Program-made: the position numbers and the translations under genes
Shown here: positions 51,544 to 62,500 of the stretch, one piece after another
Position numbering within the stretch: the stretch's first letter is position 1
Layout of the letters: the number at the start of each line of letters is the position of its first letter
The notes under the pieces: model-generated
Databases searched by the model: none
What the model saw: only the letters and a program-made list of their open reading frames with translations
Told to the model about the DNA's origin: nothing
From: Verrucomicrobiota bacterium
GTDB lineage: Bacteria > Verrucomicrobiota > Verrucomicrobiia > Limisphaerales > JADJPG01
DNA: 64,000 nt
Assembly: GCA_016713365.1 (NCBI GenBank)
Contig: JADJPG010000002.1
Span: 62,001-126,000 of the forward strand
Direction: 5' to 3'

Positions 51544-52726
51544 GGCGGCGAAGGGTTGCGGAGCGGGTGACGAGAATCTCCTTGGGAAGGTAGACGCGGA
51601 TGGATGTTCCCTTGCCGACATCCGACCGAACCTGCACCCAGCCGCGATGGTCGGCCACGAGCCGGGCGAGTTGTTGCAGTTCCTCGTTGTTCGAGGAACT
51701 GGTCGATTCTCCGCCATGCAGCGCTGCGTATAGATGCTGGGCAGTCTCGGGCGTGACGCCGCAGGCGGGATTGGATACCTCGGCGAGGAAATGAATTCCG
51801 GGGTGTGCGCCGGAATGAAGCTTGGCCCGGCCGCGAGTGATGTCGATGGCGGAAAGGCTGACCCGTAGTTGGCCTTGTCCGCGAGACTGTTCACGGGCGT
51901 GGGAGACGAGCCCGGCCAGGATGCGTCCGAGTACGGGCGCGGCTGAATCGCTGCAATCGAAACTGGCTTCGCAGCGGAACTCGACGGCGAGGTCGGGTCC
52001 GGCCAGTTCATTGAGCAGCGGAAGAAAGCGCTCGGCGGCGGAGCGAAACGGCAGATGATCAGCCCGTTGATGACAGAGCGCGGAGAGCCGCCGCGTGAGC
52101 GAGGCGCCGTGCTGGACGGCGCGCTCGATGGTCCGGAGCGCGAGTGAAAGATTCGGATCGGAAGCGTGGCCCTGCGCCATGGCGGCGTTGGATTGCACGA
52201 GCAGGATCACTTGCGCGAGTTCATCGGCGACGCGGGTGGACAGTTCACCGACCTTGGCCATGCGCCGGGCGGCGGCGAGTTTCTGGCTTTCGAGCAACTG
52301 CTGTTGTTGCTGCAGCCGGTAGATTTCGAGGCCGTCCTGGAGCGCCAGTTCCACGGACTCCGCAGGACAGGGTTTGTTGAGGAAGCGGTAGACGTGGCCT
52401 TGATTGATCGCGCGAATGAGGCTGCTGCGGTCCTGGTCTCCGGTGAGCATGATTCGAATCGTATTGGGATGACTCTTGTGGAGTTCGGTGAAGAACTCGA
52501 TGCCGTCCATGTTCGGCATGTGCAGATCACTGACCACCAGCGCGCACGGATGCTCGGTCATCTTCTCCATTCCCTCGCGGGCGCTGAGGGCGCAGTGGAC
52601 TTCCCAGTTTCGACCCAGCCGGCGCTTCATTGCCGCGAGGATGCTTTCCTCGTCGTCGACCAGCAGGACGGCGGTGTTGGCTGGGGATGCGTCTTCGGGA
52701 GACTGACCGGGAGCATTGGAGTTCAT
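51533..52726 (-). CDS. receiver plus degenerate histidine-kinase protein
   Basis: 397 residues. Receiver (VLLVDDEESILAAMKRRL, ALVVSDLHMPNMDGIEFF, IMLTGDQD, FLNKPC) at about 18-140. A coiled linker is followed by a kinase-like part with MAKVGELSTRVADELAQVIL at the place of the dimerisation helix. The expected phospho-His (IAHEIN in the next gene) is Asp here (VADELA). A recognisable N box is lacking and only a G2-like SDVGKGTSIRVYLP remains at the C-terminus. It is probably a pseudokinase adaptor. ATGA overlap with the upstream kinase gene (52723-52726). Confidence 0.8.
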   Translation of the reverse strand: MNSNAPGQSPEDASPANTAVLLVDDEESILAAMKRRLGRNWEVHCALSAREGMEKMTEHPCALVVSDLHMPNMDGIEFFTELHKSHPNTIRIMLTGDQDRSSLIRAINQGHVYRFLNKPCPAESVELALQDGLEIYRLQQQQQLLESQKLAAARRMAKVGELSTRVADELAQVILLVQSNAAMAQGHASDPNLSLALRTIERAVQHGASLTRRLSALCHQRADHLPFRSAAERFLPLLNELAGPDLAVEFRCEASFDCSDSAAPVLGRILAGLVSHAREQSRGQGQLRVSLSAIDITRGRAKLHSGAHPGIHFLAEVSNPACGVTPETAQHLYAALHGGESTSSSNNEELQQLARLVADHRGWVQVRSDVGKGTSIRVYLPKEILVTRSATLRRHEP

Positions 52727-54390
52727 GGCTGTGGTTTGGTTGCGGGAGCGGTGCGTGCTTCGATGGGGATGCGGATGACGAAGACGGTTCCTTTTCCCGA
52801 TTCGGACTCGAAATAGATCTGACCCTGATGCTTGTCGACGATGACGGAGTGGGCGATGGCGAGTCCTTGTCCGGTGCCTTTGCCGACTCCCTTGGTGGTG
52901 AAGAAGGGATCGAAGACCTTGTTCTGAATCGTCTTTGGAATGCCGGTGCCCGTGTCTTGAACGCGCACTTCCACATGGTCGTTGTCCTTCCGGGAGCTGA
53001 CGGTGATCAACCCCTTCACGTTCCCTTTACCCTTCACGACGTCGCCAATCGCATGGGCGGCGTTGACGATGAGATTCAGGACCACCTGATTGAGCTCGCC
53101 GGGCAGACACGAGACCGGGGGGAGGGAGTCATCGAGGTCGAGCTTCACTTCCGCGACATACTTCCATTCGTTCCGGCAGACGGTGAGGGTGCTTTGGATG
53201 GCGGTGTTCAGATCGATCTTCGTCTTCTCCTCCTTGCCAGGATGCGAAAAGTTTTTCATCGCGCCCACGATTGAGGAGACGCGGGTGGTGCCTTCGAGGG
53301 ATTGTTTGATCGCGGCAGGAATTTCCGTCGCGAGGTAACCGGCATCGGCTTCACGCGCTGAATCGATGAGGCGTTCCATCACGCTGGCGCGAAGGGCCGG
53401 ATCCGTGGCGGACTTGAGATCGGCCAGTTCCTTCAAGACCGGTAGCAGGTCCGCGAAGGAATCTTTCAAGAATCGGAGGTTGTCGGAGATAAACTGCGTG
53501 GGTGTGTTGATCTCGTGTGCGATTCCGGCGGCAAGCTGGCCGATCGATTCCATCTTTTGCGCGTGACGGAGCTGGATCTCCATGGAGGCGCGCTCGGTGT
53601 TGGCCCGGGAACGTTCGAAGACGCGGCCGAGTTCGGTTCCGATCGAGCCGACGATGCCGAGGAGTGCGTGGTTGGGCTCGCTCAAGCGCGAGAGAAAGAA
53701 CTCCATGACGGCGGCGACGCTGGAGCCGACCAGCACGGGGAATGCGAAAGAGGATCTGAGACCGACGCTGATCGCGAACTGCGTTCGCGGGCAACGTCCG
53801 TCCCGGGCCACATTCGAGATCCATTCCGGCCGGGCGTGGGCGAGGACGCGACCCGGGAGGCTGACTCCGGGAGCGAAACGGGCACTCTGAATCGCGCGTC
53901 GGAAGAGCTCATATTCAACACCGCCTTCAATGTGCCAGATGCCCGGTGAAGCGAGTTCCACCTTTCCACCGGGCACGAGCGTGTAGGCAATGCCGACAGG
54001 GCAGTGGGCGAACCGCGCGACTTTGTCGACGACCGCCTGCAGCGCTTGCTCGACGCTGGAAGCCTCGTTCGCGGCTGCAGTGATCGATTGGAGCAGCTCC
54101 AGCGCTTGCTGCCGTTCTGAGAGCGTGCGAATGCCTTCCTCAGCCCGGGCTTCCGCAGCGAGACGCGCTTGATGTTCGGATTCCAGCAGCTTCCTGAGGA
54201 GTTCAATTTCCTCCACGCGAGTGACGGGTAGAGGCTCAAGAATCGCCTTGCGTGTGCAATCGAGCGGGAGCGAGCTGATGATGGAAGATCCCGTCCCGAC
54301 TTCAGGCGTGTCGGCCAGCGCGCAGTCGTTGGATTGACCATCAAGGCGCGAAGTGGCGGTGGGGGAAGGTGTGACAGCGATTGCAGTCAT
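52723..54390 (-). CDS. GAF-domain sensor histidine kinase
   Basis: 555 residues, no clear membrane segment, so cytoplasmic. A helical N-terminal part with a coiled coil (about 60-105) is followed by a GAF domain (VVDKVARFAHCPVGIAYTLV ... SSFAFPVLVGSSVAAVMEFF), a HisKA helix with H in GIAHEINTPTQFIS, and an ATPase domain: N box NQVVLNLIVNAAHAI, G1 VQDTGTGIPKTI, F DPFFTTK, G2 GKGTGQGLAIAHSV. It is a full active kinase and the first gene of the operon, so it likely phosphorylates the three receivers behind it. The signal is unknown. Confidence 0.9.
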   Translation of the reverse strand: MTAIAVTPSPTATSRLDGQSNDCALADTPEVGTGSSIISSLPLDCTRKAILEPLPVTRVEEIELLRKLLESEHQARLAAEARAEEGIRTLSERQQALELLQSITAAANEASSVEQALQAVVDKVARFAHCPVGIAYTLVPGGKVELASPGIWHIEGGVEYELFRRAIQSARFAPGVSLPGRVLAHARPEWISNVARDGRCPRTQFAISVGLRSSFAFPVLVGSSVAAVMEFFLSRLSEPNHALLGIVGSIGTELGRVFERSRANTERASMEIQLRHAQKMESIGQLAAGIAHEINTPTQFISDNLRFLKDSFADLLPVLKELADLKSATDPALRASVMERLIDSAREADAGYLATEIPAAIKQSLEGTTRVSSIVGAMKNFSHPGKEEKTKIDLNTAIQSTLTVCRNEWKYVAEVKLDLDDSLPPVSCLPGELNQVVLNLIVNAAHAIGDVVKGKGNVKGLITVSSRKDNDHVEVRVQDTGTGIPKTIQNKVFDPFFTTKGVGKGTGQGLAIAHSVIVDKHQGQIYFESESGKGTVFVIRIPIEARTAPATKPQP

Positions 54391-54742
54391 AGAATCGGTG
54401 AGGCGAGGGAAGCAGCCTCCAGCCGACAGTGCACAATAAGCATACGGGATGCCCTGATTTCATCCATGTGGGGTGGGCACCCGCCTGAACTTCACTCACG
54501 TGCGACTGGTTCGTCGAAGTCGTTGTCGGTGAAACGTCAGCGGCAACTGTGGCAATCTGCGGAGGCTGACTTTACGAATCGCGATTCACCTGCCAGATTC
54601 CGCGCGTTGAATTTGACGTCTCCTTTCGAGACATCAGTGTCTCAATCGTGAACAGAAAATGAAGGCAATCGACGAACCGGGTTCGACTTTCCGTCGCTCG
54701 AGAGCGTGATCAAGACTCGAAAACCTTCCCGCAAGAATAACC
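54391..54742. promoter_or_regulatory. divergent intergenic region between the signalling operon and the sco1-like gene
   Basis: 352 bp without a credible gene. It holds the promoters of both divergent units. A palindrome GAGACA-TCAG-TGTCTC lies at 54626-54641, and just upstream GTCTC-CTTTC-GAGAC (54616-54630) overlaps its left half, so two alternative stems share one arm. This may be an operator. No clear -35/-10 was placed. Confidence 0.45.
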
Positions 54743-55411
54743 ATGGAAACGACGAATGCAGTAACGCCGCCCGCTACGACGGGAGATTCCAAGATCTTCC
54801 TCTGGGGAGTCTCACTGTTGAGTGTGGCTGTTTTCGCCGGCGCAGCCCTCGCGGCGCGCGGACGTTTGGGTGGTAACGAAAAGGGAATGGTGCCGGAGGT
54901 GGAACGTCGATTGGTTGAGTTCCAGCTCACGGAACGAAGCGGGCGAACGGTGAATCTCAGTGAGCTGCGTGACAAGTTTCTCGTTGTGAATTTCGTCCAC
55001 ACCGGTTGCTCGATTTCCTGCGCCCTCGTCAATCAACGCATGGCCGAGGTGCAGAAACTTGTGGCGGAGCAGAACGATGTGCAACTGCTCTCGTTGACGG
55101 TCGATCCGGGGACGGATTCCCCGGCGGTGCTGACGAAGTTTGCGAAGCAGTTCGGTGCGGACGCCGAACGCTGGCTGTTCCTCACTGGAGACAGACGCTC
55201 CGTCTACCAGTTAATTGAAACGAGCTTTCTCTCCCGCGACACGAATGCCACGCACATGGAAATGCCCGGTGGCTTCCGCAAGGCGGACCACATCGCGCTG
55301 GTTGATCGTGATGGCAAGGTGCGGAGGTATTTTCCCGGTATGAAGTTCGAAACGCCCGGCGCGATCATCAAAGCCATCGAGGAGCTGCGTGCCGCTCGCC
55401 GGAAGTATTGA
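54743..55411 (+). CDS. Sco1/SenC/PrrC-family copper-binding thioredoxin-like protein
   Basis: 222 residues. An N-terminal membrane anchor (FLWGVSLLSVAVFAGAALAA, residues 19-38) is followed by a thioredoxin-fold domain: FVHTGCSISCALVNQRMAEV with the C-x3-C copper site, VQLLSLTVDPGTDSP, and the conserved His in FRKADHIALVDRDGKVRRYF. These three ligands define Sco1, which delivers copper to cytochrome oxidase CuA sites or works in redox control. It is not adjacent to any oxidase gene here. Confidence 0.88.
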   Translation: METTNAVTPPATTGDSKIFLWGVSLLSVAVFAGAALAARGRLGGNEKGMVPEVERRLVEFQLTERSGRTVNLSELRDKFLVVNFVHTGCSISCALVNQRMAEVQKLVAEQNDVQLLSLTVDPGTDSPAVLTKFAKQFGADAERWLFLTGDRRSVYQLIETSFLSRDTNATHMEMPGGFRKADHIALVDRDGKVRRYFPGMKFETPGAIIKAIEELRAARRKY

Positions 55412-55438
55412 GCGGAAGCTTCATTCCGTCCTGCGCCT

Positions 55439-58297
55439 TTAAGGCCGGACGATACGATAGAAGCGCTGGTCTCCCACGAATCTGTCCACGACGTCGAACT
55501 CGGCGATGCCTTCCGCGTTGGCGGTGATGTTCGCGATCGTTGTCCAAATATCGAGATCGCTGGAGGCTTGGAGTTCGAGTGACAAACCTTCTACAGCAGG
55601 ACCGCCTTCAACTTTCGCCCTGATTGTTCGGCCGGTCCCACCATCCGGAGCGGATGTCGCGCTGAATTCGCTGAAACGCAGTTCGGGTGCGTCCGTTACG
55701 AGCGTCAATTGACTTTCCGCAAGCCCGGCGCTTCCGACCGCCTCCGCGCCAGCGGTTCGGCCGCGGGCGCGCAGCAGTCCGTTGGCGGGCAGTTCGATGC
55801 CGGAGAGTTCCCATCCGCTTGCGCTGCGAGTGCCTGCGCCAAGCAGTGCCCACGTCTCGCCTCCATCGACGGAAAGTTCGAACGTCGCGTAACCAACCTC
55901 CGGTGCGGAACCACTGCGCGTCCAGCGAACGTGGGTGTTGCTCGAGGTCGTCAGCGATGCGCTCGCGGAATCGTTGAGCAGCCGCGCGACGCCGTGACGT
56001 TGCGCGCCGTTCACGGCGGTGAAGCTGCCGAGCAGGAGAATCTTTCCATCCGCTTGCAGCGCGAGTCCGTTGACCGGGCCGTTCGCACCGAGTCCGACAT
56101 CAAACGTCGCCGTCGTTTCGTTCGCACCGTTCGGCTGCAGCCGGCGCGCGGGAAGCACGATGCGTTCATTCGCCTGCAACGCCATCGCTCCACCTGAGCT
56201 GCCCGCTTGCGCTCCGGCGGGATCGAATGTCGCGGTGGCCTCCACGCTGCCGTCGGGCTCCAATCGCGCGAGACCGTTGCGATACTCGCCGTTGAGGTTC
56301 GTGAAGGAACCGCTCACGAGCAGGCGTCCATCCGCCTGCGCGAGGACCGCACGCACGGAGCCATTGGCGCCGGTGCCGTTGGCGAATTGCGCGAGGCTTT
56401 GCAACGAGCCGTCGGAGTTCAGCCGCGCGAGATTCGTTCGGGCCTGACCGCTCACACTGGTGAAGTCCCCGCCGATCACGATCGCGCCATCCGCCTGGAT
56501 GGCCATCGTGTAAACCGCGCCGCCGAACCGATTGCTGACACCGGTCGCCGGATTGAACGTCGTGTCCAGTGAACCGTCGTTATGGAGCCGGGCGATGCCA
56601 CGACGCGGCTGGCCTTCGACGACGGTGAAGGTACCGCCGATGAGGATCTTTCCGTCCGCTTGCAGCGCGAGGCAGTTCACCTGACTGGGCGACGCGATTT
56701 GCGGATGGAACGTTTCGGTGCTCTCGACGCGACCATTCCGATGCAAGCGGGCGAGCCGGTAGCGATTCTCTCCGTTCACCGCATTGAACTGACCGCCGAG
56801 AAGAATCTTCCCGTCGTTCTGCACCGCCACGGCGAACACCGGCGCATCTTCCGATGTTCCAGTGCCCGGGTCGAACGACTTGTCGATCCGGCCATCGGCG
56901 AACAAACGGGTGATGCTGCCGCTGAGCCGGCCGGCAATCGCTTGAAACTGACCGCCCGCCACGATGCGTCCATCCGGCTGAACGGCGAGCGCGTTCACGA
57001 TGCCGGGATTCACGCCAAGCCCGGTGAGCCCGGCGTGGAACTCGAGATCGGATTCCAACGAACCATCGGGTCGGAGCCGCGCCACGAGCCGGCGAAGTTG
57101 ACCACTCACGGCGGTGAATTGCCCGCCGAGCACGATGCTGCCGTTGGTCTGAATGGCGACGCTGTAGACGCGCGCGTTGCCGAATGGACCGGACGTTCCG
57201 CCACCCGGATTGAACGTGGTGAGACCTTCGAGCGAACCGTCGGCGTTGAGGCGCGCGATGTTTCCGAGCGCGACGCCGTTGAAGCTCGTGAAGCGTCCGC
57301 TGATGACGATCTTTCCGTCCGTCTGCTGCTGCACGCTGTCGACGGTGCCGGGGCTGAAGCCATCTTGAGTGCCGGTACCGATGCTGAAGGTTGCGTCCGG
57401 CTCCATGCTGCCGTCGGCGTTCAAGCGCGCGAGGCTACGACGTGACGTGCCGTTGAAATTTAGGAACGCGCCGCCCACAAGAATCTGTCCGTCCGACTGG
57501 AGATGGATCGAGCGCACCGTTCCGTCCGCGCCGGTACCAGGATTGAACGTGGCGAAATCCTCAACGCTGCCGTCCGAATGAAGCCGGGCGATGCGACTGC
57601 GCGCCTGACCGTTCACGTTGGTGAACTGGCCGCCGAGCAGGATCTTTCCGTCCGGCTGCAGCGCGAGCGCGAAGATGGTGCCGGTGCTGGAAGGACCCGT
57701 GGTGCCGAGGCCGGGGTTGAAGGTCGCAATGCTCTCGACGGCGCCGTTCGGTTCGAGACGCACGATGTTCGTCCGCGCTTCGCCGTTCATGGTGTTGAAG
57801 CGGCCGCCCACGAGAATCTTGTCATCCGACTGGACCACCAGCGCGTAAACCGCCGCGGGCGAACTGACGGCGCCGCTGCCGGGATCGAATGTCGTGTCCA
57901 GCGAGCCATCGGAGTTCAGCCGTGCGATGCGGGAACGGTTCACGCCGTTCACGCGCGTGAAATCGCCACCGATGAGAATCTTACCGTCCGACTGCAGGGC
58001 CATGGAGAAGATTTCTTCGCTCACTCCCGTGCCGGGATCGAAGGTGTTCGTTGACTCCACCACGCCATTGGGTTCGAGCCGCGCGATGCCGCGACGTGGC
58101 TCGCCGCCGACGAATCCGAAACGTCCCGCGATCAGAATCTTTCCGTCGGGCTGCACGAGAACCTTGTTCACCGCGCCGCCGGAGACGCGAGCAGTGTCCG
58201 CGATGAAGTTGGGATCCAGGGTGCCGGCGACTTGCGCGTGGCTGCCGAGAGTGAGCGCCGCGACGAGGGCGATGAGGGAGAAGTGGCGGAGTTTCAT
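55439..58297 (-). CDS. secreted delta-60-repeat beta-propeller protein
   Basis: 952 residues with a signal peptide ending TLGSHAQVAG. Fourteen copies of a repeat of about 50-60 residues are visible, each with a core like ALQPDGKILIGGQFT followed by NG...R..IARL..DGS, the delta-60 pattern. One copy (ALQANERIVLPAR) is degenerate. The C-terminal 200 residues (VGYATFELSVDGGETWALLG, LRFSEFSATSAPDGGTGRTI, DRFVGDQRFYRIVRP) are another domain type common at the end of Verrucomicrobial exported proteins. Presumably surface or extracellular; ligand unknown. Confidence 0.9.
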   Translation of the reverse strand: MKLRHFSLIALVAALTLGSHAQVAGTLDPNFIADTARVSGGAVNKVLVQPDGKILIAGRFGFVGGEPRRGIARLEPNGVVESTNTFDPGTGVSEEIFSMALQSDGKILIGGDFTRVNGVNRSRIARLNSDGSLDTTFDPGSGAVSSPAAVYALVVQSDDKILVGGRFNTMNGEARTNIVRLEPNGAVESIATFNPGLGTTGPSSTGTIFALALQPDGKILLGGQFTNVNGQARSRIARLHSDGSVEDFATFNPGTGADGTVRSIHLQSDGQILVGGAFLNFNGTSRRSLARLNADGSMEPDATFSIGTGTQDGFSPGTVDSVQQQTDGKIVISGRFTSFNGVALGNIARLNADGSLEGLTTFNPGGGTSGPFGNARVYSVAIQTNGSIVLGGQFTAVSGQLRRLVARLRPDGSLESDLEFHAGLTGLGVNPGIVNALAVQPDGRIVAGGQFQAIAGRLSGSITRLFADGRIDKSFDPGTGTSEDAPVFAVAVQNDGKILLGGQFNAVNGENRYRLARLHRNGRVESTETFHPQIASPSQVNCLALQADGKILIGGTFTVVEGQPRRGIARLHNDGSLDTTFNPATGVSNRFGGAVYTMAIQADGAIVIGGDFTSVSGQARTNLARLNSDGSLQSLAQFANGTGANGSVRAVLAQADGRLLVSGSFTNLNGEYRNGLARLEPDGSVEATATFDPAGAQAGSSGGAMALQANERIVLPARRLQPNGANETTATFDVGLGANGPVNGLALQADGKILLLGSFTAVNGAQRHGVARLLNDSASASLTTSSNTHVRWTRSGSAPEVGYATFELSVDGGETWALLGAGTRSASGWELSGIELPANGLLRARGRTAGAEAVGSAGLAESQLTLVTDAPELRFSEFSATSAPDGGTGRTIRAKVEGGPAVEGLSLELQASSDLDIWTTIANITANAEGIAEFDVVDRFVGDQRFYRIVRP

Positions 58298-58349
58298 GAT
58301 GGCGGGAACAGCGACGGCTTTGGGGAACGCGCGCGAAAGTTTCAGAGGC

Positions 58350-59494
58350 TCACCGCGTCCAGGCGTTGAACGTCAGCGGGACGTTGGAGGGCAGCGACAC
58401 AGCGAAGCTTTGGACGGCCGGTTCGGCCAGCGCGTTGTTGATGATGTCGGAGACGAGCGGCAGCGCGGGGCCGTTCGCCGGGGTGATCCGGAGGTCCACC
58501 GGCACTTCGACGCCGAAGCCGGTGGCTTCGATCACGACGGTCTGATTGGCGGGCGCGTTGAGCGGGAGTACGACGGTGTAGCCAGCGGGCGCGTCCACGG
58601 GAATCGGAATTCCCGCGATGCTCACGACGCGCAGGCGCGGCGGATTCGGTGGTTCGACGAAGGGGATGAAGTTCGTGGTGACGATCCACGGGCCGGCGGG
58701 TTGGAGGCTCATGTTGAACGCCGAGCGATCGATCATTTCGCAACTGATGCGTCCGTTGCCGTCTGTCGGTCCCAGCCGGCGACGTCGATCGAGCCTCCGC
58801 CGCTGATGACGGGAGCGAGCAGGCGCACCGCGCCGCCCGAGCCGTTGCCAGCCGATTGTCCGCCCCAGACACGGATGGTGCCGCTGTTCGTGATGTGGGT
58901 GCTAGACGCCATCAGAATGACACCTCCACCGCCACCGCCGCCGGCAGTGGCCGAGCCTCCGCCACCGGAACCACCGACGAGCGGAATGAGGAATCGGCTG
59001 CCGTAGGTCTGGCCATGAAGCGGGTTTGCTCTGGTCGGCGCCGAGCCGTAGGCGGCCGAGCCGGGTGCCGTGGCATCGCCGCGTCCGGCCCCGGGGCCGA
59101 GTCCATCGCCCGGCTGGCTGCCGAACGCGCCGGGATTGCCGCCGTGGAATCCGCCCGGCCCGGGCAATCCGCCACGGATGGCGTTGCCGCTCTCGCCGCT
59201 GACGACGATGGTGCCATGATTGGTGATGCCTTCGGAGGCGAGCAGATAGACGGGTGTGTTCGCAGCGTTGCGGATGAATTGCACCGTGACGTTGCCCGGG
59301 ATGCGCACCCAAGTGTAGTTCAACCGCCCGTCGTCGGGCAGAATGACGTTGGTGACGCTGATGGAACTCAGCGGCTCGAACGCCCCGAGTTGACCGCTGC
59401 TGATGTTCGGGATGACTAGGTTTTGGTTTTGCGCGACCACGGGCGATGCGATGGACAGCGCGACGGTGAGGGCGAAGGTTCGAAGTGTTTTCAT
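58350..59494 (-). CDS. secreted Gly-rich protein (frameshift near 58768)
   Basis: ATG at 59494 gives a signal peptide (MKTLRTFALTVALSIASPVV, AQNQ), then NITNHG-type strands (YLLASEGITNHGTIVVSGES, GNAIRG) and Gly-rich segments (FLIPLVGGSGGGGSATAGGG) followed by VILMASSTHITNSGTIRVWG. The frame ends QTATDASVAK. A base shift near 58768 leads into TDGNGRISCEMIDRSAFNMS and runs to 58350. Joined, about 381 residues. The domain closely resembles the Gly-rich block of the next gene, so the two are related. Exported; function unknown. Confidence 0.65.
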
Positions 59495-59523
59495 GGCTGG
59501 GAACTTTTGGGACGGTTTCGGTT

Positions 59524-62500
59524 TCAGAAAATGGAGCGTATCAACTGCGGCGATTGCGGTGTGGCGATGTGCGCGCCGTTGGTCAACGACATCGTGGGCG
59601 CAACCAACGGCCGAATCGCGCGCGTCGATTGCGGCGAAGCGGGAACAAAGGTCGCTCCGACGTTCTGTGAAGCGGTCACTTCCGGGCGGACCGCGCGGGT
59701 GGATTGCGGCTGAGCCGTGACGAATCCCGCGCTCACGCTGGCGGTCGGTCTTACGGCGCGGGCGCTCTGTGGTCCGGCGATGATGATTGCCCGGTTGGTG
59801 CCGTTGCCGAGGTCGGTGTTCAGCGGGGTGCTGGCGGGATCGAGCGGATCGGAGCCCGCCTCGTTCTCCACGGTGTCGGGGAAGCCGTCGCCATCGGCGT
59901 CGCCGGGCAGCGAGTTGCCGCCGTTGAGCCATTCCTCGCCATCGGGAATGCCGTCGTTGTCGCTGTCTGGCGAGTTGGGGTCTAGGCCGATCAGGATTTC
60001 GTCCGCGTCGCCGATGCCATCGCCGTCGGAGTCCGGCGTGTCGAGCACCACGATCTCGCGATTCAACACGGCGTGGTCGCCGATGGCGGTGACAAAGATG
60101 GAGTTCGTGCCGGGCTGGAGCAGCAGTCGCACGCTGCGAGTCCGTGCGGTGATGCCGCGCACGCGAAATTCACGTTCGCCGGCGCGATTGATCACGCGCA
60201 CGACAACGTCCTGCAACGTGGGGTTCATCGCCTGCGCTTCGACCAGTCGGCTGACGCGGATGCTGGTCTGCAATCCGTTCGCGGCGTTGTTGAAGTCCGG
60301 TCCGGCAACCTCCGCCTGCGATCGGGCTGGTGGATCCGGGATGGGCGCGTACCACGATTTCGGCGCGGCCTGGTTGTGCGTGTGAACGGTCATGAGGAAA
60401 CCGCCCGCGCCCCACTCGCCCGCGATGTGCCGCAGGCCGCCGCCGCGTGCCGTGTCGAAGAGCCGTTCGCCCGCGAGCAAATGAATCGTGCCCGCGCCGC
60501 CGGGTCCACCGCCGCCGCCTTGACCGAGTGTGTCCCAGTCATCAAATGCATCCGGGTTCGGTCGTCCGCCTGCGCCGCCGTTTCCGCCGGATGTGTCCAC
60601 GATCGAAAACTCGGTGACGTTCAGAATGCCGCCGGACACGAGACTGATGGCGTTGCCGCCGCCGCCGCCGGAGCCTCCGCCGAGTCCGATCGCTGGCGTG
60701 GTGCGAAATCGATATCCCCAAGGCCGGTAGGACGCACCGCCGCCACCACCACCGCCGCCGGGCTGAATCATCCGCGCGCCGATGTGAAAGCCGGACCACG
60801 GTTGGCGCGCGACGAATCCGCCCGGCCGCCCCTGATGTCCTTTGCGGCCTTCCGGATGATCCTCCGTGAGCTCGTCCGCGAGTTCATTCCAGAAATTGTA
60901 GTCGGACTCGTCGCGACTGTTGATGCGCTGCGCGAGGGTTCTGTCGTAGTGCCCATACATGGCTTCGCCGCGGATGGGCAGCGGACGAAGCGGGTCGAGA
61001 ATCCACACAGAAGAGTCGCTGCCGGCCTGTCCCGGTTGACCGAAGATCCGGTTGAGGGAGCCGGGCAGGTAATCGTTGAGATTCACAACCAATGCCGGTT
61101 TGCCGGGCTGTCCGGTGACTTCGAAGTTGGACGGATATGAGGCAATGGCACCTCCTCCTGCGTCGCTGTAGGAGCGTTCTGGCTCTGGCAGGTAGCCCGG
61201 GAAAAGTCCTTCGCCGTCCGGACCAGCAAGCCCCGTCGAAATGATCGTGCCGCCGACCGTCACTTCATCCGTGGCCTGCCAGGCGAGCACGCGCGCTTGA
61301 TTGGTGAGCGTTGAGAAGAGCGAAAGCCGGATGCGCGAGTAGAGCGCACGATTCGTCGCCGGCACCGGCGGCACGGTGAAGATGCTTTGTGGCTGGAGAT
61401 CGAACTCGTTCAACCCGGTCACCGTCACGATCACGTCGGTGAACCGGCCTGAGCCGACGGTGAGGCGGATGCGATACTGACGATCCACTCCGACGGGTTG
61501 ATTCGTGTTGGGGAACGATTTGAGCAGCACGCCGAGTTGGTGCGGCGCAGCGGGCACGCTGACGGACGAACGCACGGTCAGGTGTGTCGTTCGCGCGCCG
61601 TCGAGTTCATGAACGGTGATGTTGCGGACGGCGCCCAGGCCGGAGCCGGAGATCAAGATCGGACGCAGCTCGCCTTCACGCAGGCGTGAGGGCAGGACGT
61701 TCGTCACCACGGGAATCGCCGGCAGCGTTGGGCCGGTGATGAGTCGACGGCGGATCGACCAGAGCGAGAAGTGCGGCAGCGCTGCCGTGGCGCGCAACCC
61801 GCCGGGCAGGACGGTCGCGGTGGATTCCTCGTTCCACGTGACGGGCGAACCTGTGCTCGCAACGGACAACGGCAAAAGGGTGCTGGGCTCCACCCATCGA
61901 TTCAGCGGGAACTCGACGCTGACTGGTTGCGCGAATTGGATTCCGTCCGGATGCGCTTCGAACAGCGCGAGAGTTTCAAACTCGTCGGTGTCGTGGTCGA
62001 TCGCTGAATCGAGCGCGTTGCTGACGCTGAGAATCTGGTCGGCGGACAGCGCGCCCGGCGACACGGACAGGCGCAATTCCCTGTCTTCCGACCAGACGAA
62101 GCCGCCGGTGTTCGCGACGATGGAGCGCGGGCCGACGGGAATGTCCGCGCTGAGAACGGTGAGGAACGAAATGGCTTCCGCGACCTTGCCGCTGGCGAGC
62201 ACGGCGCGGGCGCGGATCTCGACGACGCGATTTGTCTCGAGCAGGGGCGCGGTGAAGAGTCCGTTGGTGGTGATGGGACCGGAGTCCGACGACCCGCCCG
62301 GAACGCCGTTGACCAGCCATTGCAGACTCGCGATGGGAGCGAAGACGGTGAGCGGGAAGGAAACGCTGTCGCCGCCGCGCACCGTCGTCGGAGGCGTGGT
62401 GAACACGATGGCCGATTCCGAGGCGGGGGCGGGCGGCGTGGGAGGGACGACGCGGAGCCGGAGAAATTGCTGTGGCCCGGACGGCTTGAGGGTTCCACCA

